Origin: Niebla homalea
Taxonomy: Eukaryota; Ascomycota; Lecanoromycetes; Lecanorales; Ramalinaceae
Assembly: GCA_019925105.1 (NCBI GenBank)
Contig: JAHGAU010000004.1
Location: 1,240,001 to 1,304,000 of the forward strand
DNA length: 64,000 nt
Reading direction: 5' to 3'
Under the pieces are notes generated by a model. The model was not told the origin of the DNA, ran no database searches, and saw only the letters and a list, made by a program, of their open reading frames with translations. The first letter of the stretch is position 1. Each line of letters opens with the position of its first letter. This document shows positions 37,943-48,485 of the stretch, one piece after another. Position numbers and translations under genes: made by a program.

Positions 37943-38367
37943 TTCACGTTCGCGTGGTTCTGGGGATTGAAAAAGGATTATCGACTGAGGGAATACCACG
38001 GTGTATCAGTGAAGGATCCTAGAATATGACTAGAAATTTAAGCATGGGTGACCATATTATTTATTTATATACATGCCTTGCATACAAGCAAGCATGCATG
38101 TGTTTGTGTAGACAGTGCTGCTTTGCGCTAGTCTCAATTGGGCCTAGCGCCTTGGCTGCACATAAGGCTCCCAACTCTGCACTCTTCACACCGTGACCCA
38201 GGGTACTGTTTATCTACGAAAAGGTCTTTAGAATAATAGCAATCTCTAAGAGACAACTTTAAGATCAGTGATACTCTGCTGGGTGAGGCCGGTGAGGCTG
38301 CCGGATCTTACCAGAACTTACTTGGATTATGGGGTACAGAAATCGAGGTATTGAAGTCTAGACCATA
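37943..38367. other. GC-balanced intergenic DNA
   Basis: No feature recognised. Confidence 0.5.
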
Positions 38368-38738
38368 TTATTGATTCTCTTCGCATAGTCGCTTTTTCGA
38401 TATCGCCCAGTAATACTCTCTATTCGCATCTATTGATAAAGCTGTCTTCTCTATGATAGATCGGACCGAATTAGAAAGAATCTTATTTACATTCAAAAAG
38501 CCTGCAACAAATGCCTTTCCGTCTTTATGAGGTCTCGATTCCCAAATCACCGAATCGATCCCCAATTACGACATCTGTTAGAAGATGAGGTAAGGATAAT
38601 ATCTAGCGCTTCTGTCTGGGTGTGAGAGGCTGTAAAGGTCTCTAGGAAGACCTTCTTCATAGCTTTCATGAGTACAATTGACGTCCGAGCTGACCTTGAA
38701 GAAGCTTTAATGGGTATCGAAAAGTAACAATCTATCAT
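38368..38738 (-). pseudogene. Possible continuation of the 39,341-38,707 gene in other frames
   Basis: Two minus-strand open segments follow the upstream candidate. The segment 38,738-38,547 contains CYFSIPIKASSRSARTSIVL and LETFTASHTQTEALDIIL. The segment 38,565-38,368 contains DSVIWESRPHKDGKAFVAGF and ends ...CEENQ. Each is in a different frame and overlaps the previous stop by a few codons, as expected of an ancestral ORF with two frameshifts, or of missed introns (CTTCTAACAG at about 38,580 would be a fungal-type acceptor). Family unknown. Confidence 0.4.
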
Positions 38739-39341
38739 ATCGAAAGGAAAGCATGGAGACCAGGGAGAGGCAAAGTCGTCTCAAGTCGTACAGATGCATT
38801 AACGTTTCGACAATCAAGGGCTGGATCTCTGCTCCGAGCAAGTGAGTAAAAATCCGACGCGCAAGCTGATTTGGCTTGTAAGTGACGGGTCTGATTACCG
38901 AAAACTGATAAAAGTCTGGCGTCGTCACCGTTTTGCGAAGATCTGAATATCTATAAGGCTGTTGCGCAAGACAGTTCAGGATCCTATTGAGTGGAATGAA
39001 ACTTGTTGGTTGTGAGGAGGAAAGCAATAAAATAGGATAGAAACTAGACTCAAAATCCCCACCTTTCACCTGTAGATGGCATTGGATTGGGGTCTCACGA
39101 TTAATCTAACTGATAAATCTTTTCGAGGGTTATTAGTGCGTTGTGATGTCTAAAGATGGAAGATCTTTGAGCTATTACATCCGCCGTTCTATACGTAATT
39201 ATCTGAGACCCCAGCCCTCCACAACTCGATATCGTCTTTCGACCGATTTCCGACCGCTTTTTCGGCAGGTTCACTAGAAGAAGAACCTTGACCTGACCTG
39301 TCGAGGACTCCACAAGAAGCCTCTTCAACTGGAGTTGACAT
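38707..39341 (-). CDS. Two-exon hypothetical protein candidate (169 aa)
   Basis: Exon 1 (39,341-39,195) starts at an ATG and encodes 49 residues beginning MSTPVEEASCGVL. A GT-AG intron of 125 bp follows (39,194-39,070, donor GTATAG, acceptor CTACAG). Exon 2 (39,069-38,707) is in phase and encodes 120 residues with QPYRYSDLRKTVTTPDFYQF and FTHLLGAEIQPLIVETLMHL before TAA. The phase match supports the model, but the intron has no well-placed branch site. An alternative frame over exon 1 (39,328-39,101) reads STGQVKVLLLVNLPKKRS, which resembles from memory a hydrophobic strand found in a fungal repeat-protein family. The locus may therefore be a decayed copy of that family. No function assigned. 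Confidence 0.35.
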
Positions 39342-39459
39342 CTGGAGGTCCTCTTCCCTATTAAGTGGGAGTGGATTTCTCAGCTACTCAATATCCTTTC
39401 TTGAGTCCCTCTGGGTCTCTTTTTCTTTTCTACCCACCAAGCAAATGATTATTGACAGA

Positions 39460-40406
39460 CTATTCATGGGAGCCGCAGGAGGTTGGCGCCAGTGTGATTG
39501 AGGTCTGATGCGATGTAGTGGAGCACAATTGCTGCTGATGATTTGCAGTCAATCGTCTTGAGCGAATCGGGGTTCGTCCCGTTGAGGTTTGGAAGTCTGG
39601 ATTTCCAAAGAATCGTCCTTGCGGTGAGCTTCGTCGATCCGAAAGCCATGAGCTAAGCTCTTGTATACGACCCTCGGGCTTCTTTCCCACATGCACTAGG
39701 TCCATTTGCGTTGCCATGAATGGAAGAAGGTCACTATCCAAATCCAAAGGGTTTCCTGCCTCGATCCTTGGAAGTGTCATTTCATTACCTCCCATGGACT
39801 GCACACCCAGACTCGGGCCTATCTTACGTCCAGAGCCTCTATAGCTGTCATTCCGATAGTTGTCGAATAATGAGCGGCGGTTATCTTCGAAGTATGACTC
39901 GAACAGCTGGTCTGTTTCATTGACATTGTTTGGGTGTGAATCATGGGAGAATGAGGAGACCGTCCGGCTTCCATTATCAGTCTCGTTGGAGACAGGTTGA
40001 CATGATGGTCCCAAAGAGCCAACCTCACTTCCGTGGCCCGCTTGCGATACCGAAGACTGAGTTGTTTGAAGCTGGCGCGAGTTACCCCGGGATCTGGGAG
40101 GATGATTAGTGGAGGGACATAGGCATATCAGCTATCGGGACAAAAGGTACAATACGCTCATAGCTTTACATACCTCCATACGCTAAGTGCATAGATTATA
40201 GAAAACCAAGAACAGAAGAGGAAATAGTCAAAAACATTTTCTGTCCAGACCTCGTACTCCGGAGTGGCCGACGCATATTGCGGTGATGCGCAATAGCCTT
40301 TGAAGAGACAGTCACAGATGAATAGGTCAATGGAAAGGTCTAGGGCAAAGGAAAGCCCAATAACCAACATCAGGTGTTTATGGAGGAAAAACATCATCCG
40401 CTTCAT
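39460..40406 (-). CDS. Predicted membrane protein with long Ser-rich tail (288 aa)
   Basis: The best gene of the window. Exon 1 is 40,406-40,174 and exon 2 is 40,093-39,460. The 80-bp intron has donor GTATGT, branch-like CACTAATC and acceptor CCCAG, and splicing keeps the frame, giving 867 coding bases. Residues about 9-30 (HLMLVIGLSFALDLSIDLFI) and about 60-80 (VFDYFLFCSWFSIIYALSVW) are hydrophobic segments separated by a loop with several cysteines. The remaining about 200 residues are hydrophilic and Ser/Asn/Thr-rich, probably cytoplasmic. An in-frame stop lies nine bases before the chosen ATG. A putative acceptor (CTACCCAG, about 40,465) hints that upstream exons with more membrane spans could exist, so the N-terminus is uncertain. 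Family not recognised. Confidence 0.55.
40094..40173 (-). other. Spliceosomal intron in the membrane-protein gene
   Basis: 80 bp, GTATGT...CTAAT...CAG, typical in size and signals for a filamentous ascomycete. It joins two open frames in phase. Confidence 0.6.
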
Positions 40407-40819
40407 ACCTCTTCAACCAATGAGGAGAGACAGAGGCAGGCCTGAGATACGCGAATCGCACTGGGTAGATGTTATGTCAAGATATCAAAGAGTCTCAAGA
40501 AGTGTGAGTGACACTGGTGGGTAAGCTGCTCGAGTGGCTGTCTACCAAGCAATTTCCGCGATTTCGTCATCTACTATAGATCGACTCAGCCACGACTCGA
40601 CCCACTAAAGACTTGGGAACTTCCACACCGGGCACATCGCCTAATAGCACAAGGAAGCGGCCCGCGTGACACCGCGTCCTTCAGCCCTCAATGTCAACGA
40701 CCTGACCTAGATTCGATGGATGGTATTAGAGCAAATACCTGATTCATACCTAAACAATGCTTGCCTACATCATAGCCTTCTCTACCTGAATCATACACTT
40801 TTATATTTAGAACGACTAA
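40407..40819. other. Upstream region of the membrane-protein gene
   Basis: No convincing gene. It may hold the promoter or additional 5' exons of the minus-strand gene; a minus-strand ATG near 40,573 opens a 32-codon frame (MTKSRKLLGRQPL...) that could be such an exon. Confidence 0.3.
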
Positions 40820-41160
40820 ATGCATCCATTACCCTCACCTGCACCCTCATCACCCACACTCACCACCCTTACTCACCACCCTCATCCCAATATTCATCAC
40901 CCTGATTGCCCTCAACACCCTTACCACCGCGCTCACCAACCGCACTCACCAACCTCACTCACCTCCTCCACCCGCACCTGCACTCACACCCTCACCCTCA
41001 CCCTCGCCTATACTACCCTCACCACCACACTTACCATCACCATCAGCTTCACCTTTACCCTAACCCTCACCTGCACTATCATCCTCACCATCGCCCTCTT
41101 CCCTCTTCCCTCTTCCCTCTTCCCTCTTCCCTCTTCCTTCTCCCTTTTTCCTTTTTGCTT
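40820..41160. repeat. C-rich minisatellite (CCCTCACC-type) and (CCCTCTT)n
   Basis: Strongly strand-asymmetric. The plus strand is nearly G-free, with irregular CACCCTCACC/CACCCTTACC words (40,830-41,090) followed by at least five perfect CCCTCTT units (41,094-41,135). The open frames here encode Pro/Thr/His/Leu runs and are not genes. The same type of array sits inside the inverted-repeat element at 47,143-47,290. Confidence 0.85.
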
Positions 41161-41316
41161 CTCACCTGACTATAATAGGTAGGGACGCCTCTGGAATCCT
41201 TTCCGATTGATGGAGTGTATTCTTGATACTTGAGCTCTTCACTCTAAATACGGGTACCTTAGGTAGTAGCAATAAAAGCATAAAGGTATCAGGCACGCCT
41301 TAGATGAACGGAGTAT

Positions 41317-41943
41317 TTGCTTAGGACATGGGGTCTCCACGTCAAATGCGGGGAGTTTAGGTCGTATTTATGGGAGAGGTACAGGGAGAGATACAGGGAG
41401 CGAGTCATAAAAGCCTTGCTCAGCTCTCAGGTTTTCCAATTCACGGTGTTGCGTGAAACCGCGATCGCTCAAGTCGCCATCTTCTGCCTACAAGCTTTGC
41501 CACAGGAGTGATACAGCCAGAGCTGGTCTCCAGAAGCCGAGAAAAGGCTCCGTATCTGGAGCCAAGACAATTCTGATATGCTTAAGAATATCCCTATAAC
41601 ACCTCGCTCCGAAGACGACCCCGGTATATTCCTCGAGGACGATAACCCTGACCGTAACGAGATCATAACGTCGTCCGGCAGCCCCTGCCAGATCAGGGCG
41701 ATGACAAAGGATGCGGCCAAGGCTTATCAAAGCGTCCGGCCGCCCACCACATATCGGGGGGATGATAACGAAGATGATAATGACGGAAATGATCCGGGCC
41801 TTTCCAAGAATCGACATAATCTCGCCCTCGACACCTTAACCCGTGTCCCAAAATCATCCTGGAGCGGCTCGTCTAACCCTGGCGGAAGAGGTGGTGGCAA
41901 GACATCCAACAACACGGAGCACGAACGGGCCTATTGTACTTAA
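41317..41943 (+). pseudogene. Coding relic with one in-frame TGA, unknown family
   Basis: A single plus-strand frame spans about 209 codons, interrupted only by a TGA at 41,509-41,511 (GAG TGA TAC, one C-to-T step from CGA). The second half contains WSPEAEKRLRIW, DDPGIFLEDDNPDRNEI, an Asp/Asn-rich run and a Gly/Ser-rich end. There is no ATG at the 5' end of the first half; an ATG at 41,578 would give 121 residues. Competing minus-strand frames in 41,488-41,915 are of similar length, so strand choice is uncertain. No domain recognised. Confidence 0.35.
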
Positions 41944-41967
41944 GCCTCCATCCTCGGCCTGACCTAA

Positions 41968-42162
41968 TCATTCCCCTTCGACCCGCACTGCCTTAATAAC
42001 GATACTTACCGCTTGCATACCCTTAATCGCCACTCCCTTACCCGCCACGACTTCCTCCGCTGTATCTAAGCCCAGATGTCTCACAACCCCGATACCTACG
42101 TGTACTACCTCCGCCTGAGCAGCTCGCGCGGCGTTATGTTTAAGATAATCCTCGCCTCGCAC
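41968..42162 (-). other. Short minus-strand open frame, doubtful
   Basis: 65 codons, with DYLKHNAARAAQAEVVHVGI and an Ala/Val-rich rest, no ATG start. It may be a relic or chance. Nothing else is visible in 41,944-42,330. Confidence 0.2.
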
Positions 42163-42330
42163 GGCTAGACTGTCGTAGGCAGAGGGACCATATATCCCTA
42201 GATCCCCGACCTAAAGCACGAAGAGACCATTTACACAAACGTCTCCAGGCTTTAGGGCCACCTCGTCCTGGTCGACCTTGAGCGGTACTATTAATACACT
42301 GCATTTAAGGAATTGTAGTTCATAATGATC

Positions 42331-42982
42331 ATGGCGTTTGGCGGGACGCCTCCAGACAAGTATAAGTACGATGGTACTTTAATAGGGAAGAGTGAGAGGA
42401 TGCCGCTCGAGGAGATCGCAGTACAGGCCAAGGAGGTTAGAGCGGAAATACACCGAAAGGGCGTGGCGTAAAGGGACATAGCGATCAGGAAGTCAATAGC
42501 AACCTTGGGGAAGAGGCGGAAGTGGACGGGGGCGACGATGCTGCTGCTGCTGCTACTGCTAGCACCGCTTCTTTAAAAGCTGCGGAGGATTCACAGTATC
42601 ATGTAAAGTCGGAGAAGGAGAATGTCGAGCTCCCTGCAGCAGCAGCACCAACACCATCACCACCACCAGCAACACTGCCCAGCAGCCATGGGCAGCGTCA
42701 CCAGCCCGCCAATTCTTGAACGAGATCTCCCCTGACCCTACACGTAAGCGTAAGCTCAGTACCGGAGAGCAGATGCATTCCTCCCTTCCACCGGCTCCAG
42801 CATCAGCAGGTCAATCATCAGCGAGGGCAACATCAGCCACTGGGACATTGGATATCAAAGGATTTTTGCCCGCCAAGATTGAAATGCAGCGCCAGTGGAA
42901 AGTCATCTTGCGCAACCAGTACAACCATACCGGGCCATCGAGCTGGGAGACAGAGAAGGCGAACGAAGCACAGCAGACGTAG
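42331..42982 (+). pseudogene. Relic of a nuclear-type protein, three frames
   Basis: Three plus-strand segments abut in different frames. The segment 42,331-42,471 is a clean 46-codon ORF starting MAFGGTPPDKYKYDGTLIG. About 42,490-42,719 reads NSNLGEEAEVDGGDD, an Ala run from (GCT)n, then SEKENVELPAAAAP. The segment 42,716-42,982 reads NEISPDPTRKRKLSTGEQ and IKGFLPAKIEMQRQWKVIL before a stop. The joints lie at or near trinucleotide repeats, where slippage would break the frame. RKRK within a polar context looks like a nuclear localisation signal. It may be one broken gene or exons of a gene I cannot resolve. Family not recognised. Confidence 0.4.
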
Positions 42983-43430
42983 GCTGAGCTTGATCGGTAG
43001 GTCATGGGGACGGGTAAGAGGGTAAGGGGGTTGAGGTGCAAAAGGCGTGAGTGTACAAGAGGTTGGGCAGGGTATTGGTGTGGAGGAGGTGGGAGAGTGT
43101 AAAGGTCACTAACAGGGTAAGGGTGGATGGGTCAACAAGTTGCAGGAGAGGATGGGTGACGCCCTACATCTTTAGAGCGCTGAAAAGGACATTGGATGGT
43201 GCTTGCCTTCGAATTCAACATTCGGAAGCGGCGGGCATAACGGTTGCCATGTCGCTTGCATAAATAGGTGTGCTTCCGGAATAAAATTAGTTTAAGCAAG
43301 AGCAAGAACGAACATTAACTGGCGCTTCGTGACCAGGGGCAGGCTTGCTAACGGTATTCTCGTATGGCATGTTCGGGGAGATGGCATGAGGAGGCATCGC
43401 TCGCCGGATTGCAGGGCACAGTACTCGTAT
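42983..43430. other. GC-balanced DNA without recognised feature
   Basis: A plus-strand frame at 43,051-43,263 lacks recognisable protein features. Nothing else was found. Confidence 0.4.
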
Positions 43431-43868
43431 TAGCGGTTTCAAGATGCTTAAGATTCCTTGGCATTATTTTTTGCGCGTACCTACTCTGGTGGTTTCAATT
43501 TATACCCTTTCAATATTTAAGTTATCGATCGTAAATAATTCCTTAAGATTATAATATATATTATATTAAGTTTTACTTATATCTTAAGTTATAATATATT
43601 AATAAAGGATATTAAAAAGAATGGATATTAAGTTTAAGAATTAAAAACAGCAGCTATCCGTTAATAGATTTTTTTTTTACCCTTTTTTACTTAATGTTTA
43701 TTAATTTTAAATATATAAAACTTATACAAATTAATTCTTTAATATATATATATTTAACTTAGTTAATAGCTTTATATTTACCGCGTTATTTATAAAGTTA
43801 ATATTAAATAATAAATAGGTACGCATAAAAAATAATGCCAAGGAATCTTAAGCATCTTGAAACCGCTA
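43431..43868. mobile_element. 438-bp foldback (MITE-like) element at island edge
   Basis: Inverted repeats of 51 bp (43,431-43,481 and 43,818-43,868), starting TAGCGGTTTCAAGATGC, match at 49 of 51 positions. The centre is TpA-saturated A+T-rich DNA. No coding capacity and no clear target duplication. The arms are un-RIPed while the centre is, and the element separates the balanced island from the A+T-rich block. Confidence 0.7.
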
Positions 43869-44220
43869 CTATTTAAGGGCGATACGTTCTGATAAGCTGG
43901 AGGCCGAAAGCGCTGGAGATGGTATACCCATGGGAGTAAATTCGAGCGCAGTATATTGAAATATAAATAAATAACACCTATTCACATTAGGGTTTAAGTT
44001 TTAGATGCTGGAATGAAGGAAGGATGGTTTTGGCCTGTATATTTTAATGATAGGAGCATACGCCGCTTTAATAGATAAGGTATATTGTATATCAGCGAGG
44101 GTATTACTTATCCTATAAGCTGTACACTTTATCCTATGGGAAATTGCGGTTTCCCGTGGGAGATTACGCTATTCTACGGGAGATTATACCTCGTTGAGGT
44201 ATTATTTAATTAATCGTATT
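43869..44220. other. Moderately A+T-rich transition zone
   Basis: No gene. Three spaced copies of a TAYGGGARATTRCGGT-like or GGGAGATTA word occur at 44,135-44,200 (ATGGGAAATTGCGG, GTGGGAGATTACGC, ACGGGAGATTATAC), about 25 bp apart. Their meaning is unknown. Confidence 0.4.
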
Positions 44221-46828
44221 ATTAAAATTTTTATTTATTAAGTATATTTTCTTATAATAAACCGCGGTTTTTTATTATTTAACGTATATAAATATTTATT
44301 TTTTAATAAACTTTGAGATTTTTGATTTTTAGTATGATTTATAGCTTTTACTATCCTTTATAGCTTATTATTAAATAATTAATACCTTAAATACCATTTT
44401 ATTTACTTTATTTACCTTATTATTATTATATTTACCCCTTTATCCGTTATTAATGGCCTCGTCAACATAGTTCTTATAGCTTTTAATAATGAAACCGTCT
44501 TTATAAATTATGTATAGATTAAGCCGTTTAATTAAAGCAATAAAAACAAATAATCCCTTAAGAAAAAAGAATATAAAATAAACGTTTAAAGTTAAAAAGT
44601 ACCGTTATATCGATTATTTCGTTTTCCTTAAAACCCTTTTATTATTAAGGGTTAAAAAAAGTTTCAATCCGAAAGAATTGTTATATGATTAATAATAATT
44701 CAAAAATACTTATAAAGAAACTTATAATTAATTTTAAAAAGCCCTATATTATTAAATATAAGAAGGAACTTTATAAGTTTATTATTAAAAAATATTATTA
44801 TTAAATTTTATTAATTAAAAAACAATAATATTAACCGTTATTCAAGAGGCCTTTAATATTATTGAAAACGAGGTTATAAATTTAATGAAATACTACGTTA
44901 TATATTCTCGTTCTCGCCCTTTAAAGTTGAAAGGGCCCTTTATATTTATTTAATTAAAACGGATCTTTAAGCGTATATAAATTAATCTTACCGATATATC
45001 CGATAATATTAATAATAATTATGGATGAATATTGTTTGAAAGATTATTTTAATAAATTTCATCGGATATTTATTATAAGGAATAAGGAATGACTTATTAT
45101 TATACATATACTTTATGATTCAATTTATTAAGTTAATATTATAAAGATTTTGTAAAGTAATAATAGGATTAACTTTAAAGGGATATAGAAAAAGCTTTTA
45201 CTTTAATATAATATTAAAGCCGTTAATAACCGGCCTTATACGTTGCGAATTAAAGGCTTAATCAAGTAAGTTAATAAAATTATTAAGAAAAGGATTATTA
45301 TGTAAAAAAAAAAAAAAAAATTAAATTAAGCGGGAAAATCAAAAATATATACATGGATTCTATTGATTATTAACTTTAAATAAGAGAAAAAATTTTAATA
45401 AATTAACTTTTAATATAAATTTACTTCTATAACGCCGTTACTTTAATTTTATTTATATACGTTTATATAATTTTGGATTCTTTATTATTATTATCCCTTT
45501 TTTAATATCGGGTCTTAAGAACTTAAAGAATAATCAATTTTATTTAAATAAATATTAAAAGCATACGTTTTTTAATAGGATTTATATAAATAGATTCTCT
45601 TTGAATATTTTATTAATATAGTTTTAATAAACTTTATTATTACTTTCATAATTACTTTTATAAGAAATTATATTTTCAAGAAATTATATTTATATATATT
45701 TAATCGGCTATATTTTATATAAATGAGTATTTAATTATAAGCTTAATTACCGTTAAACACTCAATTATAACCGTATGAATTATGAAATAAATAACGAGGT
45801 AGTCTTTAATGAAGACTTAAACGGTACTTTTAAGTTTATAATTGATAAGTTCCGTAAGGAAATAAATAATGTTAAAGTAACTCAAATAAAATACAAGTTT
45901 TTTTAATAAATAATTGATTATTAGTTTACGGGACGTCAGTAATAAAAGTTATATATAATAAGAAAAAAGAAAACTCGTAATTTAAAGACTAATAATTATT
46001 TTAACGGTGAAGATAAAGACGATAATAGTATTAAGTTAAATAATGATATTATTAGGCTATGAGCCTCTATTATTACTTATAATACGGCTTATAATTAACA
46101 TTAAATAAGTGGAGTTCTTTAATTACTTCATTTCATAACGTAAAACTTAAAGTATAAAAAGAATACTTGATTAATTAATAAAGCCTATATGAATCAGGTA
46201 AGATCCTTTATTATTATTAATAATTTATAAGAATTAAATAAGAATTGAACTTTATTTAAAAGGTTTATTTATTTTAACTTAAGAGCATTAAGTTATGAAA
46301 CGAATTTAACGGAGAATAACCGGTTTAAGAATTTAAGGTTAAGTAAATTATTACTTAAAATATTATTGAAAAGAAAAATTTATAAACTTAATAACGTTAT
46401 ATTACTATTATTAAGTATCCTTAAAATAAAACCTCCGATTAATTAGTTAAATACTTATAAGCTTAATAACATACTTATAACCGGGGCTTAAATATATATT
46501 TTTGAGTACTAATAAACGGCTTGAATTTAATTTATTAAATAATACGGTAAGTAATATTATATTTAAATATATAAGATCGGTTAAAAATTAACGTTAATAT
46601 AATCCGTAAGGACCAATTTAATATTAATAATATATAAGTCTTTAATATAGTAATTCAAATATTTAATAAAATAAATTGATATTAAATCGTTACTTAATAA
46701 GATCATTTTAATCGTTATTATCCGAATAATATTGTTAATACGTTTAAATTTAATATTAAGGTTAATATTCCAAAGCTTATATTATTAAATAAAATAATCT
46801 TTACTTCCTATATTATATAATAATCAAC
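44221..46828. other. A+T-rich RIP-mutated DNA, unidentified
   Basis: About 2.6 kb of TpA-saturated DNA with no open frame and no match to the LINE, Copia or R families here. Probably a dead element of another family. Slightly more TG/CA remains than in the LINE copies. Confidence 0.5.
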
Positions 46829-47036
46829 TACTCCCCCAACCGGGACGGTATGGGACGGGATTTAATTATAGTCTTCCCATACAGGCCGGTACGGTATAAG
46901 GGTATATCCCGTTCCCGTACCGTCCCTATACCGGCGGTATGGGACCGGGAAATGCCAAAATACCGGTATAGCGGGGGTAGCGGGGGTATAACGGGGGGGT
47001 ATAGTTAAAAAAGGTAATTTAAGGGTAAATTAATAT

Positions 47037-47136
47037 AAAGATTAATATAAACAATTTTTTAATGGTTTATCGATAACCGGATTGACTATAATCCGGTTAT
47101 TAATAAACCACCAAAAAATTATTTATATCAATCTTT
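47037..47136. repeat. Long hairpin, 47-bp arms with 6-nt loop
   Basis: The left arm (47,037-47,083) starts AAAGATTAATATAAAC and ends ATAACCGGATT. The right arm (47,090-47,136) is its complement with six mismatches, all of which read as C/T or G/A differences. The loop is GACTAT. It lies in the centre of the TA-flanked element. Confidence 0.85.
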
Positions 47137-47142
47137 GTACTC

Positions 47143-47290
47143 ATCCACCCTCACTACCACCCTCACCACCCTCACCACCCTCACCACCCTTCTTACCCTC
47201 ACCTCACCACCCTCACCACCCTTATCACCCTCACCAGCAACTTCACCTGCACCACCACCTGCACCCTTACCTGCAACCCTTTTCACCCTT
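47143..47290. repeat. CCCTCACC-type minisatellite inside the TIR element
   Basis: Irregular CACCCTCAC units, G-free on the plus strand, of the same type as 40,830-41,090. The overlapping Pro/Thr/His-rich open frames are low-complexity and not genes. Confidence 0.85.
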
Positions 47291-47925
47291 TCAGCCCCTT
47301 ATCTAATCCGCCACCGGTATCTTGGCATTTCCCGGTCCCGTAGCGGTCCCATACCGTTGCCACCGGTATGGGATAAGGGTACACTTTCCCTATCCCGTAC
47401 CGGTCCCGTACCTATCCCGTACCTATCCCGCGGGATTAATCCCGTACCGGTTGGGGGAGTAATTAAAAGGATAAGGAATAAAAGAAATAAGTATATAACG
47501 TAAATATAATTACGAAGTATATAAATGATAACGATAATAATAATAATAATAAAAATAATAATCTACAGGATATCTTATTAATATATATAATATTATACTT
47601 TACTTTAAGTAACGTTAACTTTTTAATTTGAAACTCCCCGGATTAATAAAAAACGGTATTTTAAACTAATTTAAATAACTTAACTTTAAGGCAATATCCC
47701 TTTTTAAGCTTAAGATACGTTTAATTTTAAAGGGGATTTATTTTTATTAACCTTTTTAAATATAACTTAAATTGATGAATTTAAGGGATAAGGTATATAA
47801 GTTAAATTTAATGAAAAATTCAAAAAAAAGAGATTTAAAATAATATTACTTAAGTTTTTCTTATAACGTCATAGTAAAACTATATAGTAAATTAAGCTTT
47901 TAATATTACGATTTTTTTAACTATC

Positions 47926-48110
47926 TTTATCATTATCTTTATCATTATCTTTATCATTATCTTTATCATTATCTTTATCATTATCTTTATCATTATCTTT
48001 ATCATTATCTTTATCATTATCTTTATCATTATCTTTATCATTATCTTTATCATTATCTTGATCATTATCTTGATTATTATCTTTATAATTATCTTTATAG
48101 TTATCTTTTT
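47926..48110. repeat. 12-bp microsatellite (CTTTATCATTAT)n
   Basis: About 15 nearly perfect units, then a few variants at the right end (CTTGATCATTAT, CTTTATAATTAT). Confidence 0.9.
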
Positions 48111-48194
48111 GATTATTAATCCTAGAACTCCTTACTCTATTTATTATACGTTTTATTTAATCCGTTATTAAGATCTTAATATATCCCGATTTTA

Positions 48195-48460
48195 TCCCGT
48201 TTTATTTTAAGTTAATACGGGATAGGATAAAAGTAACTCCATCTTATCCTATCCTTATCCCATCCTTATCCTATCTTTATCCCATCCTTATCCTATTTTT
48301 ATCCTATCTTTATCTTATCCTTATCCTATCCTTATCCTATTTTTATCCTATCCTTATCCTATCTTTATCCTATCCCTATCCTATCCCTATCCCATCCCTA
48401 TCCCATCCTTATCCCATCCCTATCCCATCCCTATCCCATACCTATACCATCCCGATCACA
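48195..48460. repeat. TATCC(C/T) minisatellite in S copy 2
   Basis: More than 30 tandem words of TATCC followed by TAT, CAT, TTT or CT. The array begins with its own inverted sequence, GGGATAGGATAAAA. Confidence 0.85.
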
Positions 48461-48485
48461 TAGGATATATCCCGCCCCGCTTCCC

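Larger units (their letters stand above)
46831..47459. mobile_element. 629-bp TA-flanked inverted-repeat element, un-RIPed
   Basis: Ends are CTCCCCCAACCGG and CCGGTTGGGGGAG, flanked by TA on both sides (46,829-46,830 and 47,460-47,461), the target preference of Tc1/mariner-type elements. The inverted similarity extends inward about 140 bp in a degenerate way, including a shared block with GGGAAATGCCAA and ATACCGGT on both arms. The centre holds a long hairpin (47,037-47,136) and a CCCTCACC-type minisatellite (47,143-47,290). There is no transposase, so it is non-autonomous. It retains CA/TG and is therefore younger than the RIPed DNA around it, or was never RIPed. Confidence 0.8.
47462..48485 (+). 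repeat. Repeat unit S, copy 2
   Basis: Diverged, RIPed homologue of 590-2,025 with the same order of blocks. The microsatellite (47,926-48,110) is a regular 12-bp unit, CTTTATCATTAT, about 15 copies. The TATCC-rich minisatellite (48,195-48,460) is longer than in copy 1. It ends in CCCGCCCCGCTTCC, directly followed by LINE-E in the same orientation as LINE-A follows copy 1. Confidence 0.7.

Noticed and set aside
41488..41915. Minus-strand frames over 41.5-41.9 kb as the real gene
   Set aside because: The plus frame is longer when one TGA is read through and has a more protein-like charged composition. The choice remains uncertain.
47082..47503. Pro/Thr/His-rich open frames
   Set aside because: Low-complexity translation of the CCCTCACC-type array and the TIR; no ordinary protein composition.
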